DNA from: Agromyces sp. 3263
GTDB taxonomy: Bacteria; Actinomycetota; Actinomycetes; Actinomycetales; Microbacteriaceae
NCBI RefSeq assembly: GCF_031456545.1
Contig: NZ_JAVDUV010000002.1
Span: 868,001-932,000 of the forward strand
Direction: 5' to 3'
Length of the DNA stretch: 64,000 nt
A program made the translations under genes and the position numbers. Below the pieces are notes generated by a model. The model was not told the DNA's origin, made no database searches, and saw only the letters and a list, made by a program, of their open reading frames with translations. How positions within the stretch are numbered: position 1 is the first letter of the stretch; every line of letters starts with the position of its first letter. Positions 7,890 to 15,951 of this stretch are shown one piece after another.

Positions 7890-9364
7890 GCCGGCTGCCG
7901 CATCGCCCGCATGCTGCGACGGATCAGGTCGTGCTGCTTGCGCACGAGCAGGAGGGGGTCCACCTCGCCGAGCTCGGCGAACGCGTGCCCCTCCCATTCG
8001 CTCGACCAGTAGCCGCGGTAGCCGCCCTCGACGAACACGCGCACGAGCTCGGGGTAGTCGATCGCGGGCTCCTCGCCGCGCTCGTCGATGTCGTAGAACT
8101 TCGCGTGCACGTGCAGGATCTGCGGCATGATGTCGGCCCACTCGCGCGGGTCGACGTGGCCGTGCATGTTGAACGCGAGGTGGGCGAACGCGCCGAGCCG
8201 TCCGGGGTCGAAGTCGCGGCCGCGGAGGTACGCGATGAACTCCTCCTGGCGCTGGCGCATCGGCGCGTCCGTCGCCCAGATGTCCTGCATGGTCTGCACG
8301 GCGTCGTCGTCGAGGCCGGCACGGCGCACCGCGCGCAGCAGCGTCGGCGACATCGAATGCATGGTGGCCGAGAAGTCGGCGACGAAGCCGAGCAGCGGCG
8401 AGTCGAGCTCGGCGTAGACGTCGCGCACCTTCAGGATCTCGGGAGCGTTCGGGCCCATCGGCGCGTGGATCTCGTAGGCGAGCTTCAGGTCGAGCTCCTC
8501 GGCGATCGGCAGGAGCCGGCGCAGCAGCTCGGGCTTCGCGCTCTGGATGCGCACGAGCGGGAAGCCGAGCTTCGCCGCGCCGCGGAACAGCGTCTCGCTG
8601 AACGCGAACTCCTCGTCGGGCGTCATGTCGCGGTCGCGGCGCCGTCCCATGTCGAGGTTCGCGCCGAACGAGCTCGCGTCGAACCCGTGCCGGTCGAACG
8701 CGTCACGCCACGTGCGCACGAACGCATCGGACACGACCGGGTACGTCGGCAGCACCTGCGAGGCGACGATCTCGATGCCCGGCCCGATGCCGAGCTCGGC
8801 CACCCGGTCGAGCAGCGCCGAGAAGTCGAACCAGCCGGCGCGGAACTCGGCGCTCGCCGAGTAGAGCGTGAGCCCGAGCTTGAACGGGTCCTCCTCGGTG
8901 GCCGCGGGCGCGGGCGGCACGTCTCGGACGAGCGCCGGCGGTGCGGCATCCTCGTCGGTCACCGTCAGCGTCATCGCCTGCTTCACGATGTTGGGCACGT
9001 AGATGCCCGGCCCGCCATCCGCGCCCGGCGCGATCTGCATGTACGGCAGGCGCAGCTCGCCGAACACCTCGATCTCGTGTGCCTCGCCGAGCGCGACCGG
9101 CTGCGGCCGCCTGACGATGAGCAGCGGGTGCGCCTGCAGGTACCAGAGCACGTCGTGCTGCTCGGGCAACTCGTCGAGCCCGTAGCGCACGCCGTCGAGC
9201 TCGAACGCGAGGTCCTCGGCGTCCACGGGCTGGCCGTCGACCGCGAGGCGGAGCGTGCTCACGGACGACAGCCAGAGGCTGCGGTACCACGGCAGGGTGA
9301 GGGCGAGCGCGAGCCCGTCGGGATGCGTGCGCAGGCTGGAGTCGTCGATGAGTCCGTTCGGCAT
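7886..9364 (-). CDS. DUF6379-TIM-barrel fusion: putative C-glycoside deglycosidase (CarC-CarB-like)
   Basis: A 492-residue two-domain protein. Residues ~1-135 are a DUF6379-type beta-sandwich, the domain that forms the beta subunit of C-glycoside deglycosidases (CarC, DgpC). The segment 'LPWYRSLWLSSVSTLRLAVDG' resembles the stand-alone protein at 17287. Residues ~160-490 form a xylose-isomerase-like TIM barrel (CarB/DgpB type) with a likely metal set: Glu in 'LAYEIHAP', Asp in 'GFVADFSA', His in 'HVHAKFYDID' and Glu in 'SSEWEGHAF'. In characterised systems the two parts are separate subunits; here they are one polypeptide with the beta domain first. The start at 9364 follows 'caggacg'. It belongs to the GMC-oxidase operon, which supports deglycosylation of a 3-keto-glycoside. 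Confidence 0.8.
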   Translation of the reverse strand: MPNGLIDDSSLRTHPDGLALALTLPWYRSLWLSSVSTLRLAVDGQPVDAEDLAFELDGVRYGLDELPEQHDVLWYLQAHPLLIVRRPQPVALGEAHEIEVFGELRLPYMQIAPGADGGPGIYVPNIVKQAMTLTVTDEDAAPPALVRDVPPAPAATEEDPFKLGLTLYSASAEFRAGWFDFSALLDRVAELGIGPGIEIVASQVLPTYPVVSDAFVRTWRDAFDRHGFDASSFGANLDMGRRRDRDMTPDEEFAFSETLFRGAAKLGFPLVRIQSAKPELLRRLLPIAEELDLKLAYEIHAPMGPNAPEILKVRDVYAELDSPLLGFVADFSATMHSMSPTLLRAVRRAGLDDDAVQTMQDIWATDAPMRQRQEEFIAYLRGRDFDPGRLGAFAHLAFNMHGHVDPREWADIMPQILHVHAKFYDIDERGEEPAIDYPELVRVFVEGGYRGYWSSEWEGHAFAELGEVDPLLLVRKQHDLIRRSMRAMRQPA

Positions 9365-9403
9365 GGTTCGTCCTGTCTCTGGGGGGTCTGCGGATGCCGC
9401 GGC

Positions 9404-10708
9404 TCAGTCGAGCCCGTCGGCGATGCGTCGGATGAGGGAGTGCTGGCGCCGCACCTGTTCGATCGAGCGCCAGGGGCTCCGCTCCCCCTCGTACTCGCTC
9501 GAGAGGTAGCCGGTGTAGCCGGCGTCCTTCAGCGCCTGGAGCACCGGCTCCCAGGGGATCTGCTGGTCCTCGAGCCGGTCGTCGATGTCGTGGAACTTCG
9601 CCTGGATGAACACGACGTACTTCGCGATGTCGGCGATGTCGGCCGGGTCCACGCCGATGCCGTCGAGGAACGCCGGACGCTGTCCTGGCAGTTCGCCCGG
9701 CCGCAGCGGGATGGGCCGGTCCTGGAAGATCCCGGTGTCGAGCAGGAGCCCGAAGTGCTTCGTGCCGGTGCGCTCGATGAGGTCGATGTAGTCGTCGACG
9801 ACCGGGTGCTTGATCGGCGTCGGCGAGTGGATCTCGGGGCAGATCACCACGTCGAGCTCCTGCGCGAGGTCGAGCGACCGCTCGACGGACTCCGTCCAGA
9901 TGGGATCGGGCACGAGATCACCCGAGACGACGCCGATCTTCGGGCGCACGAACCGGAAGCCGAGCCGCTTCGCCAGCCGCAGGTCGCGCTGCAGCATTCC
10001 GGCCCCTTCCGCAGCCGAGAGCGCGCGGGCGTTCGGACCGCTGGAGTGCAGGCGGGTGTCGATCCAGGACCCGTAGTTCGTCGGCTCGAGCGCGTACCGG
10101 TCGAGCAGCGCGAACCATTGGTCGACCCAGGCGGTGGTGGGCTCGGGGTAGCCGGCGATGTGCCCCTCGCCCAGGATCTCGAGTCCGGTGGCGCCGACAT
10201 CCGCGACGGCGGCGAGCGCGGTCTCGAGATCGAGCACGGTGCCGTAGTCGGTCATGAAGCTGTAGAGCGAGACGCCGTACTTGAACGGCGCCCCGGCCGC
10301 CTCGGGCGACAGGGTGATGTGGCGCGTCTCACGGTAGGTGCTCGGCTGGTGCTCCTCGGGGATGTACGACATGCGAAGCCGCAGCTCGATCGAGACCTGG
10401 TGCACGCCGTCCGGGAGCCCCCCGTCGAGCGGTACCGTGACGATCGCGGCCTCCTCGAGCGGCCACCGCACGCCGTCGCCGTCCCAGAGCTCGGCCAGAC
10501 TGTAGGTGCGGCCGGCGAACGTCCACCGCGGCACGTCTGGGCCGACGTCGACGAGGTCGTCGACGCGCACCGCGATGCCGTCGATGAGCGACGCCGCCAT
10601 CCCCCGGTACGACGGCATGCGCACCCGGAACTGGAACCCGGTCACCCGGTGGCCCTCGCGGACATTGCGGAATCCGATGGACTGGATCAGGTCTCGCTCG
10701 AGAAGCAT
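9404..10708 (-). CDS. DUF6379-TIM-barrel fusion, second type: putative C-glycoside deglycosidase
   Basis: A 434-residue fusion. The N-terminal ~125 residues are a typical DUF6379 domain ('SIGFRNVREGHRVTGFQF', 'PSYRGMAASLIDGI', 'DGVHQVSIELRLRMSYIP'). The TIM barrel starts at 'FKYGVSLYSFMTDYG' near residue 140 and has Glu in 'VICPEIHSPTP', Asp in 'GLLLDTGIFQ' and Glu in 'SSEYEG'. Where the paralogues have a His (HAKF/HLKF) this protein reads 'FIQAKFHDID', a Gln encoded by CAG. That may alter metal binding or mark another reaction on the keto-sugar. The start at 10708 follows 'gagaggaag'. It lies 35 bp after the GMC oxidase gene and before the other fusion protein. Confidence 0.8.
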   Translation of the reverse strand: MLLERDLIQSIGFRNVREGHRVTGFQFRVRMPSYRGMAASLIDGIAVRVDDLVDVGPDVPRWTFAGRTYSLAELWDGDGVRWPLEEAAIVTVPLDGGLPDGVHQVSIELRLRMSYIPEEHQPSTYRETRHITLSPEAAGAPFKYGVSLYSFMTDYGTVLDLETALAAVADVGATGLEILGEGHIAGYPEPTTAWVDQWFALLDRYALEPTNYGSWIDTRLHSSGPNARALSAAEGAGMLQRDLRLAKRLGFRFVRPKIGVVSGDLVPDPIWTESVERSLDLAQELDVVICPEIHSPTPIKHPVVDDYIDLIERTGTKHFGLLLDTGIFQDRPIPLRPGELPGQRPAFLDGIGVDPADIADIAKYVVFIQAKFHDIDDRLEDQQIPWEPVLQALKDAGYTGYLSSEYEGERSPWRSIEQVRRQHSLIRRIADGLD

Positions 10709-10743
10709 CGGTGCTTCCTCTCTTCGTTCGGTGGGTGGTGGTC

Positions 10744-12339
10744 TCAGGCCGTGACGGATGCCGCGGCATCCGCTCGCAGTTGCTCGGCGGCCTTGCGGGC
10801 GCCCCGCACGGCGATCGCGACGCTCATGAGCGTGGGGTTCATGGTCGTGGCGGTCGGGATCAGGGCGTTGCCGCCGACGACGAGGTGCTCGTACCCCCAG
10901 ACGCGCGACCACGGGTCGGCGACCGAGGTGCCGTCGTCGGCGTCGCCCATGCGGAGGGTGCCCTGGTAGTGCAGGCTCGAGCCGTTCGGCATGAGGCGTG
11001 GCTCGGCGACGAACGTGCCGAGGGCGTTCCCCGCCCGTCGGAGCCGCTCGGTGGCGGCCTCGATCTCGCCGAGCTCCGCCGGGGTGAGCTCGTAGGTGAT
11101 CGTCATGTTGGGGAAGCCGCGGTAGTCGAGCTCGCCGTCGTCGAACGTCACCGCGTCCTCGAAGCGGGGACGCTTGCGCATGCCGTAGCCCATGTTCACG
11201 TAGCCCCACCGGTTCTGCGCGTGCGGGGCATCCGGCGCCATCGGGAACGGCGTGGTCTCGGCGTACATCACCTGGAGCGAGAACGGATGGTCGGGCTCGG
11301 AGAACGGGATGCGGTTCACCGCCGCGACCGGGTCGGCGGCGTGCTCCGCGCGGCGGGCGAGCTCCTCGTCGAGCTGCGCCTCGGTGGCGAACCGGCCGAT
11401 CCGGTCGGCATCGAGGGCGACGGTGGAGATGACCACCGGATGCTCCGTGAGGTAGTGCCCGAGCGCCCGCGGGCGGATGCCCGATGCCCACAGCAGCTGG
11501 GGCGAGCGGAACGCGTCGGCGGCCACGACCACGAGGTCGGCGGGCACGAAGGACGTCTCGTGCGTGCGCAGGTCCTCGACGGTGACACCGGTGACGAGGT
11601 CGCCGTCGTGCTCGATCCGGCGCACGAGCGTGAGATCGCGCAGCTCGAAGCGTTCGGCGAGCGGATGCCCCGGCTCGATGAGCGGGCCGAGCACCACGTC
11701 GGCGCCCGCCCAGCGCATGGTGCCGTCGGGCTGCGGGTCGCCCGCGACGGGCAGCGTCCCCGGGCCGTAGCCGTCGGGCAGCTCACCGGCGAACTCCTCC
11801 TCCAGCAGCGAGCGGATGCCGCCGCCGACGGCCGAGTCGGCGAACGCCGAGCTCTGCGCGTGCAGGAGTCCCTCGGCCGTGGCGATGAGGTCCTCCCACT
11901 CGTCGTCGGCGATGAACGGGACCTTCTCGCTGAACCCCGGTCGCGGGATCGCGCACGTCCAGTGCGCACCCTGGCCGCCGACGTTCGTGGCCCCGGCCGC
12001 CGCCGGGAACGTCGGCGCGTGCGCCGAGCCCTCGCCGCCGAAGTCGAGCAGGTGCGTGCCCTGTCGCGCGGTGAACGTGCCCTCGACGACCGTGCCGGCG
12101 GGGATGCCGAGCGCCTCGCGGAACTCCCCGGCCTGGGGTCCCTGCGAGCGCTCCCGCGCGCGGGCCTTCTCGATCGGGTCGGCGATGTTGCGCACGCTCT
12201 CGCCGGGACGCTCGGTCAACTGCGGGCCCGCCTCGAACATGACGACCCGGGCATCCGGAACGCCCTCGAGCAGCGTGCGGGCGTAGGCGGAGCCGATGGG
12301 CCCGCTGCCGACGACGGCGATGGTGGGGTGGTGCGACAT
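10744..12339 (-). CDS. GMC-family FAD oxidoreductase, probable C-glycoside/pyranose 3-oxidase (CarA-like)
   Basis: A 531-residue flavoenzyme. It has an N-terminal dinucleotide fold 'VVGSGPIGSAYARTLLEG', the pyranose-oxidase-like 'TNVGGQGAHWTCAIP' (its His aligns with the residue that can carry covalent FAD in pyranose 2-oxidases), and the C-terminal GMC active-site pair: His in 'SLHYQGTLRMG' and Asn in 'TTMNPTLMSVA'. This subgroup includes CarA of Microbacterium, which oxidises C3 of the sugar in C- and O-glycosides before deglycosylation. Start 12339 is chosen because 'gaagaggagcacc' precedes it; an in-frame GTG at 12363 would overlap the upstream stop (GTGA) and is possible. Two deglycosidase-like genes follow directly. 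Confidence 0.85.
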   Translation of the reverse strand: MSHHPTIAVVGSGPIGSAYARTLLEGVPDARVVMFEAGPQLTERPGESVRNIADPIEKARARERSQGPQAGEFREALGIPAGTVVEGTFTARQGTHLLDFGGEGSAHAPTFPAAAGATNVGGQGAHWTCAIPRPGFSEKVPFIADDEWEDLIATAEGLLHAQSSAFADSAVGGGIRSLLEEEFAGELPDGYGPGTLPVAGDPQPDGTMRWAGADVVLGPLIEPGHPLAERFELRDLTLVRRIEHDGDLVTGVTVEDLRTHETSFVPADLVVVAADAFRSPQLLWASGIRPRALGHYLTEHPVVISTVALDADRIGRFATEAQLDEELARRAEHAADPVAAVNRIPFSEPDHPFSLQVMYAETTPFPMAPDAPHAQNRWGYVNMGYGMRKRPRFEDAVTFDDGELDYRGFPNMTITYELTPAELGEIEAATERLRRAGNALGTFVAEPRLMPNGSSLHYQGTLRMGDADDGTSVADPWSRVWGYEHLVVGGNALIPTATTMNPTLMSVAIAVRGARKAAEQLRADAAASVTA

Positions 12340-12359
12340 GAGGTGCTCCTCTTCGGGGT

Positions 12360-13853
12360 TCACGCGGTGAGGGATTCGGATGCGGCTTCGGGTGCGGTCT
12401 CGACCTCGTCGGACAGCTGCCCCTTCGGAAGGAGCACCGCCGCGACGATGCCGAGCGCGTAGACCACGGCGAGGGCTGCGAAGACGGGCGAGAGCACGTC
12501 GCCGTAGAGCTGTGCGACCTGCTCCTGCACGGCGGGCGACGATGCCCGCACGGCCTGCGGCGTCAGGGTCGACGCGTCGAGGATCGAGGGCAGCCCGGCG
12601 GCGACGCCGACGCCGATGACGCCGCCGATGACGGCCGTGGCCACGGTCGATCCCATCTGGCGCACGAGGTTGACGGTCGCGGTGATGGTGCCCGTCTCAT
12701 TCCGCGGCACGGCGCCCTGCACGATCGCGATGACGAGGCTCATGAACGATCCGGTGCCGACCCCGACGATCCCCATCACGACCATCGGCACCCAGAGCGC
12801 CCCGCCCTCCGGCAGCAGCGCCATCGTCAGCAGCCCTGCGGCGCCGAGGGTGGTGCCGACGATCGGGTAGACGCGGTAATGGCCGGTGCGGCTCACGAGC
12901 CATCCGGTCGCCAGGTTGGAGACGAGCATCCCGAACACCGTGGCGATGGGCACGAGCCCCGACACCGTGGCTGTGGTGCGATACGCCATCTGGAAGTAGG
13001 TCGGCAGGTATGCGGTGACGGAGAACAGCCCGATGCCGATGATGGCCGAGAGTGCCACGCCCGCGGCGATCGTGCGATCGGCGAAGAATCGCAGCGGCAC
13101 GATGGGCTCGGGCACGCGCAGCTCGATCACGAAGAAGGCGGCGAAGCCGATCGCCGCGACGACGAAGGCCACCAGCGCAGCGGATGCCGCGGCCGGGTCG
13201 CCGATCCAGCTGACGGCGAGCACGAGCGCGACGAAGGCGACGGTGAAGGCGGTCGCGCCGGCGAAGTCGAAGCGTCGCCGAGGACCGGGGTCGATGTGCG
13301 GGATCGCGAAGACGGCGAGGGCGAACGCCGCGACGCCGAACGGGATGTTGATCCAGAACACCCAGGACCAGCCCCAGTAGTCGGTGATCGCCCCGCCGAG
13401 CACCGGGCCGACAAGGATCGCGACCGGGAAGGCTGCGCCGATGATGCTGAGGACCTTCGGGCGTTCGCGCGGCGTCGTCACGTGGGCGACGATCGTCTGC
13501 GACATGAGTTGCAGTCCGGCCGAGCTCATGCCCTGCGCGACCCGGGCGACGATGAGCTGCGTCATGTCCTGCGCGAAGCCGCAGGCGAGCGACGCCACGA
13601 GGAACACGACGAGCGAGACGAGGAAGACGAGGCGCGGACCGACGAGGTCGCCCACCTTGCCCAGCACGGGCAGCAGCACGGTGCTCGCGAGCGTGTAGCC
13701 GACGACGACCCAGCCCATCTGGCCGAGTGCGCCGAGCTCGCCGGCGATGGTGGCGAGCGACGTGGCCACGATCGTGTGATCGAGGGCGCCGAGGATCGAG
13801 ACGGTCAGGAGGGAGGCGATGAGGAGCCGGAACCGGAGCGGTGAGAGCGACAT
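12360..13853 (-). CDS. MFS transporter, DHA2 (EmrB/QacA) family
   Basis: A 497-residue multi-helix permease of the 14-helix DHA2 class. It shows motif C-like 'GAAFPVAILVGPVLGGAITDYWGWSWVFWINIP', motif A-like 'GKVGDLVGPRLVFLV' and an initial 'LDHTIVATSLATIAGELG'. This family uses the proton gradient, mostly to export drugs or aromatic compounds. As first gene of the oxidase/deglycosidase operon it may export a toxic aglycone or, less usually, import the glycoside. The start at 13853 gives a normal N-terminus; an upstream ATG at 13952 in the same frame adds 33 charged residues and would lie at the predicted transcription start. Confidence 0.88.
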   Translation of the reverse strand: MSLSPLRFRLLIASLLTVSILGALDHTIVATSLATIAGELGALGQMGWVVVGYTLASTVLLPVLGKVGDLVGPRLVFLVSLVVFLVASLACGFAQDMTQLIVARVAQGMSSAGLQLMSQTIVAHVTTPRERPKVLSIIGAAFPVAILVGPVLGGAITDYWGWSWVFWINIPFGVAAFALAVFAIPHIDPGPRRRFDFAGATAFTVAFVALVLAVSWIGDPAAASAALVAFVVAAIGFAAFFVIELRVPEPIVPLRFFADRTIAAGVALSAIIGIGLFSVTAYLPTYFQMAYRTTATVSGLVPIATVFGMLVSNLATGWLVSRTGHYRVYPIVGTTLGAAGLLTMALLPEGGALWVPMVVMGIVGVGTGSFMSLVIAIVQGAVPRNETGTITATVNLVRQMGSTVATAVIGGVIGVGVAAGLPSILDASTLTPQAVRASSPAVQEQVAQLYGDVLSPVFAALAVVYALGIVAAVLLPKGQLSDEVETAPEAASESLTA

Positions 13854-13956
13854 TCGTGGATGGCCCGAACGATCGGACTGTCGACGCGACCCTGTGTGCC
13901 CTCGCCGCAGCGTCACGGTGAGGATCGGATCCAGACCGGATCCCGACGTCATGTCG

Positions 13957-13990
13957 ATTCTAGACGATCTTTAGTCCGAAAACAACTAAA
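13957..13990 (-). promoter_or_regulatory. Promoter with overlapping operator for the MFS-oxidase-deglycosidase operon
   Basis: On the minus strand a -35 TTGTTT (13980-13985) and a -10 TAGAAT (13957-13962) are separated by exactly 17 bp. An inverted repeat TTTAGT-N9-ACTAAA (13970-13990) covers the -35 and most of the spacer, as a repressor site would. The arrangement is direct sequence evidence; which regulator binds is unknown. Confidence 0.6.
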
Positions 13991-14792
13991 GCAGGGTCGG
14001 ATGCCGCGACGCACCGAGGATGGACTCCGCCGCACGCGCGTCCGCCAGCAACTCCTCGACCTCCAGGCATCGCATGCCTCGCGCCACCGTGTCGATGGCC
14101 CGACGCACCGACGCGCGTTCGCCGGACTCGAGCTTCGCGGGCGCGACCAGGCGACCTGCGGCGGTGCTCGTGGCCAGCTCGACGTGTCCGAGCGGCACAT
14201 CGATCTCGACCTCGGTGGACGCCTCGCCGAGCGCCTGCAGGCGGAGCACGGCACCCTCCGCGCTCGTCACCCCGACGAGCATCGAGCCGACGACACGTCC
14301 GTCGTCGTCGGCGCGCAGCAGCGCCGTCCCGGCGTCGCGTCCACGGTCGGCGGCGCCCAACACGAGCCGGGCACCGGCGAGCGAGCGCGTCCAGCCGATG
14401 GCGTCCCGAACCATCGTGGGAAGGGCGTCGGCCGTGGCACGGCACTCCGCGACCGTGACGCGAGGCGCGAGACCGTTCCGCTGCGCGACGGCCAGGTCGA
14501 CCAGGTCCGCCCGCAGCGAGGACCGGTGCACGACGATCGGCACGCCCCGGCCCGCGGCGCGGTCGGCCAGGATGACGACCTCCTCGAGCGGCACCGCGCG
14601 AGGTTCTGCTACGAGCACCGCCGCAGCCCCCGCCTCCACGGCCCCCGCGGCGGCATCCCACCACTCGGCCGAGCCATCGACGACGACGATCGCGCCGGCC
14701 GAGCGACCGACGCGCTCCGCGCTGCGCGGGAGGCCGGCGACCGCCACGACGTACTCGGGCAGGTCGACGAGGACCCCGACGCGCTCGCTCAC
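13986..14792 (-). CDS. Unknown protein coupled to the Gfo/Idh/MocA dehydrogenase
   Basis: A 268-residue protein that I cannot assign to a family. It starts with GTG at 14792, overlapping the dehydrogenase stop in a GTGA junction. The N-terminal half alternates hydrophobic strands and helices ('VGVLVDLPEYVVAVAGLPRSAERVG', split by 'GAIVVVDGSAEWWDAA' and 'GAAAVLVAEPRAVPLEEV') like a Rossmann-type domain, but has no GxGxxG. The C-terminal part ('TSAEGAVLRLQALGEASTEVEIDVPLG') resembles the substrate-side beta-sheet of sugar dehydrogenases. No catalytic residues are evident. Tight coupling suggests a partner subunit or regulator of the dehydrogenase. Confidence 0.75.
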   Translation of the reverse strand: MSERVGVLVDLPEYVVAVAGLPRSAERVGRSAGAIVVVDGSAEWWDAAAGAVEAGAAAVLVAEPRAVPLEEVVILADRAAGRGVPIVVHRSSLRADLVDLAVAQRNGLAPRVTVAECRATADALPTMVRDAIGWTRSLAGARLVLGAADRGRDAGTALLRADDDGRVVGSMLVGVTSAEGAVLRLQALGEASTEVEIDVPLGHVELATSTAAGRLVAPAKLESGERASVRRAIDTVARGMRCLEVEELLADARAAESILGASRHPTLL

Positions 14793-15829
14793 GACGAGCC
14801 TCCCGCGCGGATCGCCGCCGCGGCGGCGTCGGCGAGGTCGATCGCGAACAGCGCATCGTCGAGCACCTCGTGGTACTCCATGGTGGCGCTTCCGTCGAGC
14901 AGCGCAGCGAGCGCCCGCCATTCACGCACGTAGCCGTCCTCGTCCTCCCGCCGGTACGTCGTCGTGCGGAGATCGCCGACGCGGACCCGCACCGTCGCGC
15001 TGCCCGCGTGCACGAACGACGGCGGGAACTCGACGTCGACGCGGTCGGTCTCGGTGCCGATGGTGAGGCGCCAGAGCGGGTCGGGCCCGTCGGGCAGCAT
15101 GACGGCCGTCAGGAGCACGCGGACACCGCTGGCCCGGAAGGCCACGGTGTAGCCGATCGGCGGCACCGCCGCCGCGAAGTCGACGCCCTCGAAGTCGGGC
15201 GCGAGGTCGCGGATCGCGGGGAGGTCGTGCACGGCGAGGCCCAGCACGAGCTGACGCACCACGTCGGCAGCGACGGCCGGGTCGGCGAGGTCGGGCCCGC
15301 CGCGGGCGGGCGGCCCGGAGGCATCCGGTTCGGTGACCACGGCGTGGAACCGGCCGTTCGGCGGAAGCGCGACCGTCGCCGAGATCGTGCGCACGTCCGA
15401 CTCGAGCGCCACGAGGTGGTGCTTCGCCCGATCCCAGGCCTCGTCGTAGAAGTGGTTCGTGGCGACGAGCAGCTTCACCCCGGCCTCGCGGCAGGCGTCG
15501 ACGACGGCGCGCGCGTCGTCCTTGGTGGTCGCGAGGGGCTTCTCGCACAGGATCCCCCGCACGCCCCCGTTGATGGCCTCGAGGATCTGCACGGCGTGCT
15601 CGCTCGGCGGGCTGCAGATCGCGAGCACCTCGACCGCGGCATCCGCGAGCAGCTCCTCCGTCCCCGTGGACGACGCCGCATCCACGCGATGTGCGAGTTC
15701 CACGGCGCGGCCGCTGCCCTGGTCGGCGAGGTGCACGACGGTGAACCGGTCGCTCAACCGCTGCAGCGTCGGGAGGTGCAACGCCGCCACCCCCGGCCCC
15801 GCCCCGATCACGCCGATGCCCCACGGCAT
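14789..15829 (-). CDS. Gfo/Idh/MocA-family NAD(P)-dependent sugar dehydrogenase
   Basis: A 346-residue oxidoreductase. The N-terminal Rossmann domain has 'GIGVIGAGPGVAALHLPTL', then 'VLAICSPPSEHA' and the family signature 'CEKPLA' (about residue 96), whose Lys is catalytic in the family. The C-terminal alpha/beta domain follows ('GGPDLADPAVAADVV', 'LAVHDLPAIRDL'). Family members oxidise or reduce ring hydroxyls of sugars and inositols; DgpA, a relative, oxidises C3 of C-glucosides in gut bacteria. The start at 15829 follows 'gggaggac'. The gene is divergent from the ROK repressor gene and shares its operator region, so it is probably repressed by it. Confidence 0.88.
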   Translation of the reverse strand: MPWGIGVIGAGPGVAALHLPTLQRLSDRFTVVHLADQGSGRAVELAHRVDAASSTGTEELLADAAVEVLAICSPPSEHAVQILEAINGGVRGILCEKPLATTKDDARAVVDACREAGVKLLVATNHFYDEAWDRAKHHLVALESDVRTISATVALPPNGRFHAVVTEPDASGPPARGGPDLADPAVAADVVRQLVLGLAVHDLPAIRDLAPDFEGVDFAAAVPPIGYTVAFRASGVRVLLTAVMLPDGPDPLWRLTIGTETDRVDVEFPPSFVHAGSATVRVRVGDLRTTTYRREDEDGYVREWRALAALLDGSATMEYHEVLDDALFAIDLADAAAAAIRAGGSS

Positions 15830-15858
15830 ACGCCGTCCTCCCGCCCTGCTCAGCGAAC

Positions 15859-15944
15859 TTGTGTCACAACTATACAAAAGCCAGTGTCACTTTTGTCCAT
15901 AGTGATGCCGAAATCAACGCTGGAAGGGCGGTGTTGTGTCAGAA
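15859..15944. promoter_or_regulatory. ROK repressor sites in the divergent dehydrogenase/ROK promoter region
   Basis: A perfect 11-bp palindrome TTGTGTCACAA lies at 15859-15869, and a related TTGTGTCAGAA at 15934-15944, just before the ROK start codon. A weaker copy cagtgtcactt lies at 15882-15892. The same word occurs reversed downstream of the ROK gene (17232 and 17253). Repetition on both sides of the regulator gene suggests autoregulation and control of both flanking operons. Confidence 0.6.
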
Positions 15945-15951
15945 TCTGTGC

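Noticed and set aside
7616..10969. A 1117-codon plus-strand open frame across the deglycosidase genes
   Set aside because: Shadow of well-supported minus-strand genes; composition is His/Arg/Glu-rich low-complexity typical of reversed coding DNA.
13854..13952. MFS start at the upstream ATG (13952)
   Set aside because: The extra 33 residues are charged and unlike the family; the ATG lies at the predicted transcription start. Kept only as a possible leaderless alternative.
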